Assembly: GCF_964019385.1 (NCBI RefSeq)
Contig: NC_088655.1
Span: forward strand, 16,138,948-16,202,947
Length of the DNA stretch: 64,000 bases
Origin: Sycon ciliatum
Lineage: Eukaryota; Porifera; Calcarea; Leucosolenida; Sycettidae
Direction: 5' to 3'
The translations under genes were made by a program, and so were the position numbers. The notes under the pieces were generated by a model. It made no database searches. It was not told where the DNA came from and worked only from the letters and a program-made list of their open reading frames with translations. The stretch's first letter is position 1; each line of letters begins with the position of its first letter. This document shows positions 11,250 through 21,375 of the stretch, piece after piece.

Positions 11250-12419
11250 TATACAACGCCAAGAAAACACCAAGAAAAGAGTAGAGACACAACACACACG
11301 CAACTCCAACAGCCATTCAAACGTCCACCCATTTACACGTAAAGTCAAGGGGGATAACAAATAGTTATACGAAACGAATGCATACGTGGCCGTGGGCGGA
11401 TGCACGCACGTTTACAAACATGTACATGTAGTAGTGTAAGAGAGTAACATAATTCAGTAGTCAGCATAATACTAGCACATGCTGAGACTCCAATAGCAAG
11501 CTTCACCATTGCTCATGGCCATGCAAATGTTCAGCAGCACTCAGTTCCGCAAGCTTCTGAAGATCAGCACACCTGCAACAAATAGATAGCACAAGGATAC
11601 GCTTATTACCGTAATGATGCATGGGAGCACACAACTACCAAGTTCTCAACGAATGTGATGTTCAATGAAAATTCATCCACTCAAAGATTGTGAACAGGTG
11701 ACGATGGGGACAATAATCTATTAGTAATACGAGGAATAAGATCGTTTGTGCACACTCAAGACGCACAGACACACCACCATACATGTAGTGTACACAGTGT
11801 TTCGTTTTGAAATGAGATGATTTGAACAATCTGTACAGCGTTGCCGTCAGTCAGTCTTCCCCGAGATGGAAATGCAATGATTTGTTGTCACGAGGCAGTT
11901 TCACTGACACAGTGTCATGTTTGTCACATCAAAACGGTTACTTCATGGAATACGAGTACATGTATTAGCTTGAGAAGCTTTTTCTTGTCATCGGCATACA
12001 ATAAATCCTCCTCTTACTACTACTAGTACACTGGCGCTGCGTCTGTGGATCCCATTGTATTTGACATCATACTAGAGCCTAGTAGAGGAAGAGTGTCGTG
12101 GAGTTCACATAATTATCATAGGGATAAAAATACATTTTTCATGAAATAAAATAATAATTGATGATAGCTAGACGATCGTATACGATTGATACAAAGTCCT
12201 TACAGTCCTTGAGGACTATTACGAAGTGGTTGATTACTTTTAGGGTATTCATTCAAGCAACATCAAACAAACGCGATACGCTCCTTGAAAATGGAAAAAA
12301 ATTCAAGCATATTACGACAGAACAGCAGACCAATCGAAACGAGTAAAAGCTTCCTTACCTCAGTCATCGTCCTGCCATGTAGCTGGATAGCCTTTTGACA
12401 CGGTGGTACAGGCAGCTCT

Positions 12420-12720
12420 TGTCCAGACAAACAGGATATCCTTGTGGCGTCGAACGAAAGAGAGTGTCAGTGTATCTGACTCGTAAGATTGGAACTGTGC
12501 TGAACTTTTCTCGTTCTCCGCTTTCTGCTTTCATCCCTCGCTCTGATGAAACCGTTCAAACGTCTTACTGGCAGCGATGGCCAGCCAAACAGGGGATCCT
12601 TGTGGCGTCGAACGAAAGAGAGTGTCGGTGTACCTGACTCGTCAGATTTGAACTGTGCTGAACTTTTCTCGTTCTGCAATTTCTGCTTTCATCCCGCGCA
12701 CTGATGAAACGTCTTCCGAC
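12420..12720 (+). repeat. ~157-bp imperfect tandem duplication
   Basis: Two units share CTTGTGGCGTCGAACGAAAG, CTGTGCTGAACTTTTCTCG and TTTCATCCC blocks in the same order. They lie in the right part of the 10509-13120 element. Confidence 0.85.
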
Positions 12721-13270
12721 TCTGAGAACCACAAGACGCTTTCCAGATTTGATTTTGAACGTCTCCTTATCCTCCTTGGTTACCTCGAGACAGATTACTG
12801 TCAGCAACTGCACAGCAGAACTGGCAGCCATGGCTGAAGTGAAGAAAGGAATGCGCTGCCACGAGGCAAGCAAAACTGAAAAGGTGTTTGTTCTCTTTCG
12901 GGCACAACACACAGGACAGCGTGACTGGATAAACTGGACTCCTGGACCGTGAATAGGGGACTTATAGAAAAAGTGTACTCCTTATAGGGGATTGCGCGGC
13001 AGGATGAAGCTGATCAAAACTGAGTGGACTCCTGGACTCTGTATAGTGGATTTTGGACCAATGGACTCTATATAGGGTGCTGGACATCATATAGTGCATG
13101 GACTCTATACTGAGTCCTACATACGTATTATAGGAGACTGTAAAGTTATGTAATGTCCAAATTTCGACGTGAGCAGCAGGTCACTCGCGTTGATTTTTCG
13201 ACGTGCGAGCCAAATAACGCGAGCTGAACTTTCGCGTCGCAGACATCCCGTCTACGCGCAGAAAAACTAA

Positions 13271-13780
13271 GGCTGCGTTTACACGACAACGATTGAAAAC
13301 GATCTGCGTTTACACGACAACGAAGTAGGACCTAAACGGAACGAAATCGTTGCGTTTACTACTATCGTTTACACGACAACCCCCGAAAACAATACCTAAA
13401 CGGAACGAAATGGAAACGCACTTCAAAGTGTTTTGAAACGTTTTCAAAACGTTTTCGTTCTCGTGTAAACGGTGAAAACAGTGAAAACGATTGGAAACGG
13501 AGCGCGGTCACGGAAACCATTCCGCGCGGGACTATATTTCGCGGGAAATACCTGACCTTTGCGACCACCAGCACGTACCAACTCCAACTAACGTGTTACT
13601 TCCCGCCCTTGCGCCAAGCCAGCACGTGCTAACTCCAGCCTGATCGCCCGTTTTCCGTTTTCGTGTAAACGGTTCAAAACGATTTGCCGTACTCGTGTAA
13701 ACGGTTTGAAAACGATTCAAGGCCAGCCCGTTTTCGTTCCGTTTCGTTCCGTTTCGTTTCGTCTCCGTGTAAACGCAGCC
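13271..13780. mobile_element. Harbinger-type MITE, TAA target duplication
   Basis: Inverted ends GGCTGCGTTTACACGACAAC / GTGTAAACGCAGCC are flanked by TAA at 13268-13270 and 13781-13783. The paralogous segment at 10461-10480 reads AAAAACTAAATCTGCAGCC without the insertion, an intact empty site. Internal repeats of GTTTACACGACAACG and the inverted CGTGTAAACGGTT make most of its 510 bases. There is no coding capacity. Confidence 0.85.
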
Positions 13781-14650
13781 TAAATCTGCAGCCTCTTTTG
13801 CCGTCGGGCAGGATACGTATTTTAGGAGACTGTAAAGTTATGTAATGTGCTCCACAGGCAACCATGCATTCGGCGGCGTCATTGGGTCAACCGGTCAATG
13901 TACATGTATTACTACAAAAAGGCTAGAAAATCCGATTACTGTATTAAAATCAACTAATTTTCGCTGGCGATTTAATTTCGCTGATTTCGCCGCTTGGTAC
14001 CAACCGGCCAAAGTAAATCGCAGGCCAAAGTTTGTCATATTCATGTAGGCAAATGATGCATGATTGAGCAACGGGTGCAAGTGAGAGCAAAAATACCGAT
14101 CGATTTCAAATTTGACGTGAAATTGCGCGTCAAGTCGGAAATAACGTGCATCTTAACCTCTCTTATAGAGAGGTTTCTATTTCTCATCGGCCAAAATTTG
14201 TTGATTTACAGTATAAGGAGATAAAAAGAAAAGAAGGAGCAAACCAAGTGTAGATGATTATTAGAGAAATAACAATCCGCAATAAATTCTGCAAATACTT
14301 TTGCCTAACTCATAATATTCAAACCGATTGAAACGTTTTTGCAATACAGTGATGTAGCCAATCAACGGAAAAAGACATTTCCATCAGTTCTTATAACATG
14401 TACGATGAGCTAGGCAAAAAAAGTCATAAAAGCATAGCGTAGGGCCCTGAGCTTCCAAGCTCTCTCGTTTTAGTGTCCAACTCAAACTGAGTCAAATCAA
14501 ATTTTTCAAATGTCGATTGATTATGTAAAAAGCTTGTAAAAGTATGACGTGCTCTCGCCATTCCAGCGGGATACACGTGCAGTGTGATTGCGATTCCCGG
14601 GATTACGCTGCAGCATTCCGGCGGTTATTCATTGCAGTCTGAACGCGCCC

Positions 14651-15478
14651 TAAGAGAGCATGTCTGAGAAAACCAGAACATTTGTGCAAGTCGATATCTT
14701 CAATTTCGCCCAAATTTTGCAGGGAAGGCGAGACCAAAAAAAATAGAGATATCCGGGCCCTCCCGCACCAAAATCAAGCCAAAGCCAATTTTTTTGAACA
14801 GTTCATACATGTACAGTACTGATCGTGTGAGTAGATCTCTGACGTGGAGTCACACAAACCCGAGCTTGTACGACTCCCTGATGTACAGATCAGGCCCATC
14901 GTTGGCCGAATTATAGAAAATTGAACGGGTAAACCGCGTACCTGTTTTCTGTAAAAAACTTGAATACAAATTATCGGAAAATGCTGTAAAAAAAGTTCAA
15001 CATGGCATGCACACATAATAGTCATGTACATACACGGGAAAAAATAAAAAATAAAATTCGCCACAGCGTACAAGAACAAACTACAAACAAAACTCCATCA
15101 AGCCTACATTGCCTCACCTTAGAAGAGTTCTTGGGGTAGCACCGCTTAGCAACGCCAGCATCCCAGAAGACGAGGGCCATCATCCCTCGATGCAACAATT
15201 GGTCGTCTTGAAAATAGCCAACTTAGAAGCGCTGATAAAACAGCGAGTTACGTCCTCAATGAGCGAGCACTACACACCAGCAGATAGTAGAACACCTCTT
15301 CTAGCACTGATGACATGTCCCTCATCATCCTGTTTGGGTGTTCTTTAAATTAATATTTTTGAATTTTTCACTCGACTATGCTGAAATGCGGAAACTCACC
15401 TGCAAAATTTGGGCGAAATTGAAGATACAATGTATCGACTTGCACAAATGTTCTGATTTTCTCAGACATGCTCTCTTA
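14651..15478. mobile_element. Shorter relative of the 1964-4218 foldback element
   Basis: Inverted ends AGAGAGCATGTCTGAGAAAA are flanked by TA. The inverted part is about 75 bases, and the interior (15055-15360) matches the left arm of the 1964-4218 element. The middle, 14760-15055, is unique. Confidence 0.75.
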
Positions 15479-15689
15479 ATCACTCAAAACTTGGCTTTTT
15501 TGCTCCTGGATCTGTCCCAAACAGTGCGTGATGCTCAAGGTACCCTTTTAGTCCGTTTGTTTGGTAAATGTGAAAATGTGAATTTGCTACGATTCCTACC
15601 CTGTTCGTCTCTGATATTCGTTTTCTTCTCTGATAGGTACGGGGCCGCCGTCCTTAACTACATGTGTTTAGTTAGAGACGTCTAACGGG

Positions 15690-15880
15690 CGTTTCCCCCG
15701 GCCCACTGCCTGTATGATGCAGTTGTAAAACAGAGATGTTCCAGGCTGTCCAAGATAGTGCGCAATACCGACAAGCAGAGCTAGTTCAAACAATAATAAG
15801 AGGACGAAAAAAGGTGTTGTTACTCTGAGTTTCACCCACTAAGCGATCATCAGGCAACAGGATATGATGCACTTGTGCGA
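15690..15880 (-). mobile_element. Penelope-like end fragment with hammerhead-like core
   Basis: The minus strand reads GTTGCCTGATGATCGC, then GGGTGAAACTCAGAG and TAACAACACC. This is the CTGATGA...GAAA order of a hammerhead ribozyme with a GTTG/CAAC stem I, although the second stem pairs poorly. No coding part is left nearby. Confidence 0.4.
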
Positions 15881-15991
15881 CTTTGGTAAAATTCTAGGTT
15901 CACTTGTAGTTTCCCGAAGTGTAACATTGCTGTCGCATTTTGCATTACTTTTGGAAACTTAGTTTTTGTTTGGTTTGCTTCTCTTTTCCAG

Positions 15992-16033
15992 GGGGCTCCC
16001 AACGACAACAACAACAACGACCCCGGCAATTAT
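15992..16033 (+). CDS. Host gene small exon c (Asn/Asp-rich, 14 codons)
   Basis: A strong acceptor (GGTTTGCTTCTCTTTTCCAG) and donor GTAAGT (16034) enclose 42 bases open in phase 0: GAPNDNNNNDPGNY. It sits between Penelope debris on both sides, which makes the clean splice borders stand out. The encoded residues fit a flexible N-terminal tail. The exon is 3n long and phase 0 like its neighbours, so it may be an optional cassette. Confidence 0.65.
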
Positions 16034-16611
16034 GTAAGTCTAACGTTAATTGAATTTAGTTAACTACTTCCCTTTGCCAGATAGAGTTCCCCACAAGTTT
16101 ATTTGCTCCAAGCAGTACATCACTGTGCAGTTTTCCTGTATAATTGGATACGGAGGAAAATAGAATGGTTGTGCCTAGGAACTCAGAGATCAAGTGACCC
16201 ATGATTAAGAATCTCGGTGTAAATGTCGATTGATTTCCAGCCCAGCTTTTCAAAATGCATTCTTCATAATTATGATGAGCCAGGCCAAGAAAGAGCACAG
16301 CGAGTGTTGCAAGCTGGCAGCTCAGTCTCGGTTTGATTCTCATGAGCTGATTCTTGTAGAACCTATGATATTTGCAATATGCAATGAAATGCGCTGTCGC
16401 ACAAAAGAGCGCTCTGTCAAAATCAATACGACACCAGATGTTTTGGGTAGGTTGTATGTGTGTATGGGTGGCAAGGGATTATGCACATTTGCACGCCCTG
16501 TACCCCCGTCTAAGTCCACACATAAAATGCTTCACTACGAAAACCAATCAATTGCCACAGGATTTACAGCTCCAGAATCAGGTTTTAATACGAAAACCAA
16601 TCATTTCATAA

Positions 16612-17282
16612 TAGCTATGAAAAGTATGAATGCCGCAGACATCACCACGCAACATGACAATTTGTTCAAGGTTTTAGATTGTGTGTTTCCAGAATCGATT
16701 TTCAAGCTCCGATCATCAGTGGAAATACGGAACTAAAGTGATCAAGGAAAAAACAAAGGTTAAAAATCCAAAGAAGTGTGACACATGACGCATAAGTATT
16801 ACAAAAAGTGAGGGCTAAGATAAAGAGTAAGTGTGACAAATGGGCATGAACAGTGCAGAAACAACTCATGAACACGGGGTGCAAACTCACGAAAATAACC
16901 TAAGTGCTATTACATGTTCTTTTTGCTTACGCAAATCGGGCTTATGCGTACGAATACAAACAGCCTCAAGGACCTTCAACTGCTGGACATAACGGGCACG
17001 ACACAGTACAGAGAAGTGGAAATCATCATACACACCCAAACAATCGGGACGAGATAACAAATGCAAGTACACAGCTGACTTCTTACGAATTTCACCGTCA
17101 TCAGCTCCATCACCTTCCCTGCCACCTGACTCCTCCTCGTCCGTTTTATCACCATCACCACAAGCCGTCTTATCGTCATCCGCCTCGATGGAGAACAGAA
17201 GCCAGAAGCTAAATGGAACACAATCTCGAGATGTGGATGACGTAAGGACAGTGGTACGGGACGGACGTAGGAAGGAGAACAC
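16612..17282 (-). mobile_element. Penelope-like element 3' part, leftward copy
   Basis: The minus strand codes for the C-terminal domain of a Penelope-like protein (16887-17282): an acidic Asp/Glu-rich linker, then SAVYLHLLSRPDCL, FSVLCRARY, LKVLEAVCIRTHKPDL and a closing LRLFS. Downstream on the same strand come a 3' untranslated region and a hammerhead motif at 16686-16725. It is 5'-truncated and joined head to head with the plus-strand copy at 17188-18010. Confidence 0.75.
16686..16725 (-). ncRNA. Hammerhead ribozyme motif (Penelope end)
   Basis: Reading the minus strand: stem I strand TTTCCA, core CTGATGA, a weak stem II, GAAA, an AT-CG-AT mini stem III, then the cleavage triplet ending TTC, and the second stem I strand TGGAAA. 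Stem I pairs perfectly. Stem II is poor, so activity is uncertain. Confidence 0.55.
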
Positions 17283-18010
17283 GGATAGTATCGGACGACT
17301 GCCTGGTGGTGAATATGAGTTGGGTGATGAGGCAGCGATGACGAAGATACAGATGACGACGAGGCGGATGATGACGAGGCGGCGGATGACGACGAGGCGG
17401 ATAACGATGAGACGGCTGGTGGTGATGGTGATAAAACGGACGAGGAGGAGTCAGGTGGCAGGGAAGGTGATGGAGCTGATGAGGGTGAAATTCGTAAGAA
17501 AATCAGCTGTGTACTTGCATTTGTTATCTCGTCCCGCTTGTTTGAGTGTGTATGATGATTCCCACTTCTCTGTACTGTGTCGTGCCCGTTATGTCCAGCA
17601 GTGGACGGTCCTTGAGGCTGTTTGTATTCGTACGCATAAGCCCGACTTGTGTAAGCAAAAAGAACATGTAATAGCACTTAGGTTATTTTCGTGAGTTTGC
17701 ACCCCGTGTTCATGAGTTGTTTCTGCACTGTTCATGCCCGTTTGTCACACTTACTCTTTATTTTAGTTCTCACTTTTTGTAATACTTACCACAAGTTACC
17801 CGTCATGTGTCACACTTCTTTGGATTTTTAACCTTTGTTTTTCCCTTGATCACTTTGGTTCCGTATTTCCACTGGTGATCGGAGCTTGAAAATCGATTTT
17901 GGAAACACACAATCTAAAACCTTGAACAAATTGTCACGCTGCGTGGTGATGTCTGCGGCATTCATACTTTTCATAGCTATTATTAAACTTTTATCTCCAC
18001 GTAGATTATT
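17188..18010 (+). mobile_element. Penelope-like element 3' part, rightward copy
   Basis: It mirrors the leftward copy: acidic linker with DDEADD-type repeats, then KKSAVYLHLLSRPAC, FSVLCRARY and ALRLFS (ending 17694), an untranslated region, a hammerhead motif at 17866-17905 and the small frame MSAAFILFIAIIKLLSPRR at 17950. It is truncated at its 5' side near 17190, where it meets its inverted partner. Confidence 0.75.
17866..17905 (+). ncRNA. Hammerhead ribozyme motif (Penelope end)
   Basis: Stem I TTTCCA/TGGAAA is perfect, the mini stem III ATCGAT is kept, and the core reads CTGGTGA in place of CTGATGA. That change would be expected to weaken or abolish cleavage. It is the paralogue of 16686-16725. 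Confidence 0.45.
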
Positions 18011-18254
18011 TGTAGACCAATCATTTCCCACAAGATTTTCAGTTCCAGAATTAGGCTTTACAATAAAAACCAATCATTTACCACAAGATTTACAGTTCCA
18101 GAGTAAGTTTTCCATGAAGACCAATCATTTGCCACAAGATTTACAGTTCCAGAATCAGGTTTCACGAGAATATTTGCTATGTAAAAACTCGGATGTTGAG
18201 CCAATGGTGATATGGAAAGAGAAAGGTACCCATAACTTATTAGTCAGGAATACC

Positions 18255-18415
18255 AGTCCTCCAACGTAACGAGATAATACACAGTCAGATAGTGCGACAA
18301 CAATCCTTGTCAGCCTTGTCAGTTTTGTGCCTTGTCGTTGCACTATCTGACTGTGTAATAATCTCGTTACCTTGGTGGACTGTTAGTCATTACTAGCAAC
18401 TTATAGGTCCTTTTC
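18255..18415. repeat. Long stem-loop, MITE-like
   Basis: The arms ACACAGTCAGATAGTGCGAC and TTGCACTATCTGACTGTGT, together with AACGAGAT/ATCTCGTT, fold into a hairpin of about 75 bp. A single related arm occurs at 56545-56625. Confidence 0.7.
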
Positions 18416-18419
18416 CCAT

Positions 18420-19107
18420 TCCACATATGCTATTGTGTTGCACTTTTCACTACCCCTCCAACCGGTAACACTCGAACAGCCATCGACTACACCACGCTCA
18501 ACGTTTGTTTTCACAATTTTAAGCCAGGCCGGCGGCATCATCAGGGATATCCGAGAAGATACAAAGATGGCTAATATAAGACAGTACAGGGAGAGAATTC
18601 ACACTCACTGTGTTTTTGCAACAAGTCACAAGACCTGCGAGTGATCTTTTCAACAACAACAGTTCAATAGATTCACTTCATCATCCCGTTTCATGTTATA
18701 ATTGAATGTTGGGAACAAATTTCGAATCTGTTCGCATACCTAGAATGTCGTTTATGGATAATGATAGTGACATGTTCATAGAAAAGAAAAAAAGGACCAA
18801 GGAACTACAAGCCATCATGACGCCGCGCCACACGCTGCCCACATCGAAGGCGAGCATCACGTATGAATCCCACGTAGAGAGTACCGTTCAATGTCACGTA
18901 GAGAGACGCATTCAATAACACGCAGAGTGCCAAGCCGCACAGAGTACCACACCGTGATGTGCAGTGGCATGGTGATAAGCAGAGTACGCGACCGTATCCA
19001 GCAGCAAAGCATGAGCGTGCAGTAACAGCACTAACAAACATAGCAGCATAGATTGAGCGGTAGCACAAAGCTGCGTGCACCCATTAATCTGCATTATCAC
19101 CATAATG

Positions 19108-19155
<48 letters not shown>

Positions 19156-19300
19156 GCGCGCACTCACACGCGCTCACACGCACAAAAACACACCGCAGAC
19201 CTCAGACATGCCCATCGCGGAAGCGATGATAGCGAACAGCTATGTTAGACATAGCAACTTGTGCTGGGATTAAACCATTCAACAGCTTGCAAGGCTGATG
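18420..19300. other. Unassigned intron sequence with a (CA)n tract
   Basis: No gene seen. It contains a (CA)n run at 19107-19155 and a set of short CACGTAGAGAG-type repeats near 18870-18930. A stretch near 18755-18795 (AAGGACCAAGGAACTACAAG) matches the end of the dispersed MITE described at 28636. Confidence 0.5.
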
Positions 19301-19537
19301 AATTGACCGCCACTAATTTTAGCCTGGTATCCACCACACAGCTGTTTGAAGTGACTTTTCCTCTGGCCAGTGAATCCATTTTTTCATTTTTTTCATTTTT
19401 CCGTAATTTGATAACCGCAATCAAAAAAATTAGCTGAACCGACATTTGTGTACTTTATTCATGCAATGTAAAAACGGTGGAGACGATGTGCAATAAAACG
19501 ATGAAAATATGAAGAAATGGTGTAGGGAAAAAATATG

Positions 19538-19575
19538 GATTCAAACAAGTTTTCGTACAACACTCATCAGGAATC
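19538..19575 (-). ncRNA. Hammerhead ribozyme motif (Penelope end)
   Basis: Minus-strand order: stem I GATTC, core CTGATGA (perfect consensus), stem II GTG-TTG-TAC, GAAA, mini stem III AC-TT-GT, triplet ending TT, stem I partner GAATC. All elements of the short type I hammerhead known from Penelope-like elements are present. Confidence 0.75.
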
Positions 19576-19586
19576 GTCGTTGTACT

Positions 19587-21105
19587 TGTTGTGTATCGGT
19601 AGAAAGACTTTTCATGGCTCTTTTTGTTGTGGTCCTTTCGTTTATTTTGGTTTGTTTTGCGTTCTGCTTTGACTCGTATTTGACTGGTTTTGGTTGCATG
19701 TATAGTTTGTACGTGATCCAAGTAACGGTTACGTCATTGTCATGCGTTATGTTTTGTTTGTGCGCATGCTTATATGCTGCCATAATGTTAGTCTTTTTCT
19801 TCAGTTTTCAGTTTACCTCGTCGTGTCCGGTCTTCTTGTCTGTCCGTCTCCGTCTTGTCAAGAAAATATGTAGAACTCTCAGTTCAGTTTCGTTGTTGTG
19901 TGTGGCGGGTCGGATGGGCAGGGAGGCTGGGCCCCTGACGCCTGGACAACATGTGCGCGTGCACAAAATTTGGCGACCACGCCAGGATAGTCAGGGAGAC
20001 GAGGAACTGGCAGGAACTCCGGTGCGAAGGAAAACGCATCGAGAACAAATCACCAAAACGACGTCGTCTGAGCTGAAGGCGCTGAGCGAGGAAACGTCTG
20101 CGAGGAGTGGCTGGCTCGTCGGAGCTGAATGCGCTGAGGGCAGATGAAATGGATGAACATCTGCAAGGAGTGGCTGGTCCGCCGGAGTTGAATGCGCTGA
20201 GGGCAGGGACGTCCCGCGAGGTGGCTGGTGAAGACGACGAGGTTGGTGCGACGGAAGTCGTTGGAGCTGAATGCGCTGAGGGCAGACGAAGACGGATAAA
20301 CGTCTGCGAGGAGTGGCTGGTTCCTACGACAAGGACGGTGCGAAGGAAAACGCATCGTGAACAAATAACCCCATGTGAGTGTGACGCGGAGTTTAGAAGG
20401 TGCTCCTGCTGTGATTTGTTGATTAGTTTGATTCGATTTGTTTGAGTGGTTTGGTTTGCTCGATTTGTTTGTTAGTTCGAGTTTGGTAGTTCGGTTTGCT
20501 CGAGTTGTTTGATTAGTTTGTTTTGCTCGATTTGTTTGAGTTTGATTTGTTTGTCCCTGGTCGGACGTTGACTTTCGTTGGAGTTTTGTTGGCGTGTCGA
20601 TCGTTTATTTGTTTATTTGTTGCCTCTTGTAGTTAGTTTGATTAGTACGCTTGCGGCGTATACTCGTAGGGCACAGTGTTTGCAGTCCTCGTAGAACCCT
20701 GAAAAGGTCTTTGGTGGGGAATATGTTGTGTATCGGTAGAAAGACTTTTCATGGCTCTTTTTGTTGTGGTCCTTTCGTTTATTTTGGTTTGTTTTGCGTT
20801 CTGCTTTGACTCGTATTTGACTGGTTTTGGTTGCATGTATAGTTTGTACGTGATCCAAGTAACGGTTACGTCATTGTCATGCGTTATGTTTTGTTTGTGC
20901 GCATGCTTATATGCTGCCATAATGTTAGTCTTTTTCTTCAGTTTTCAGTTTACCTCGTCGTGTCCGGTCTTCTTGTCTGTCCGTCTCCGTCTTGTCAAGA
21001 AAATATGTAGAACTCTCAGTTCAGTTTCGTTGTTGTGTGTGGCGGGTCGGATGGGCAGGGAGGCTGGGCCCCTGACGCCTGGACAACATGTGCGCGTGCA
21101 CAAAA
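19587..21105 (+). mobile_element. Young non-autonomous LTR retrotransposon
   Basis: Two direct LTRs of 382 bases (19587-19968 and 20724-21105) look identical by eye. GTACT flanks the element on both sides (19582-19586 and 21106-21110). TTTGGCGACCACGCC follows the first LTR where a primer-binding site belongs, and a purine-rich GGTGGGGAAT precedes the second. The 755-base interior holds imperfect tandem repeats (GAGCTGAATGCGCTGAGGGC) and no gag or pol. Identical LTRs imply a recent insertion. It sits inside a Penelope end whose uninterrupted paralogue is at 24470-24490. Confidence 0.85.
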
Positions 21106-21375
21106 GTACTAAAGGACACTGAAACAAAAATTGAACTATTATAGAAAATCTAAGTTAGAGAAATAACACTATGAGCAACAACAGTGAAATGTGAAACAGT
21201 GAAATAGTATTCACCCTGCCCTTCGTTTTACATGTGAGCATGAACAGTCCAACAAATTGTCATTTCTAGATGTGCTTGTGGAAAAAACGAGTAGTGACGT
21301 TCTGACCACCGTTTATCGAAAGCCGACGTTTACTGGTCAGTACATTGTATATGACTCTTATTGTTCGTCTCAATA

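Larger units (their letters stand above)
10509..13120. mobile_element. 2.6-kb TIR element with 6-bp target duplication ATACGT
   Basis: Inverted ends read GTTGGACTCAGTA (left) and GTAGGACTCAGTA (right, reversed). They continue into long subterminal blocks built from repeats such as TATATAGAGTCCATTGGTCC and CTATATGATGTCCA. ATACGT flanks both ends (10503-10508 and 13121-13126). The duplicate segment at 13800-13855 preserves the uninterrupted site GGATACGTATT. The interior has two (CA)n tracts and a 157-bp tandem duplication but no recognisable transposase, so it is non-autonomous. The superfamily is not assigned; few DNA-transposon groups make 6-bp duplications. Confidence 0.75.
9813..14467 (+). 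mobile_element. Helitron/Helentron-like element, copy A (with nested insertions)
   Basis: The 5' end reads TTCCGTAGCTATGCAGAAG and is followed by the palindrome ACGTTACTTCAGTAACGT. The 3' end is a hairpin GAGCTTCCAAGCTC followed by TCTCG. Three other copies share both ends (21376-22862 minus, 34958-35645 minus, 58840-59716 plus). No target duplication is seen; flanks are A or AT on the 5' side and T on the 3' side, as for rolling-circle elements. Inside is a 23-codon tandem repeat rich in Arg/Gln, typical of the N-termini of Helitron-type replicases; no Rep or helicase domain is present, so it is non-autonomous. A ~190-bp internal segment is duplicated. One duplicate holds the 10509-13120 element and the other holds the 13271-13780 MITE. 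Confidence 0.6.
16540..18175 (+). repeat. 51-53-bp minisatellite split by Penelope copies
   Basis: Units of the type ACCAATCATTTGCCACAAG plus TTCCAGAATCAGG occur at 16543-16610 and again at 18014-18170. The DNA between is a head-to-head Penelope pair, so the pair appears to have inserted into, or recombined within, the tandem array. Confidence 0.7.

Noticed and set aside
14865-14885. CTGATGTA after GTACGACTCC as a hammerhead core
   Set aside because: There is no GAAA at the right distance and no pairing stem. The similarity is shared with a non-ribozyme stretch of the Helitron-like element.
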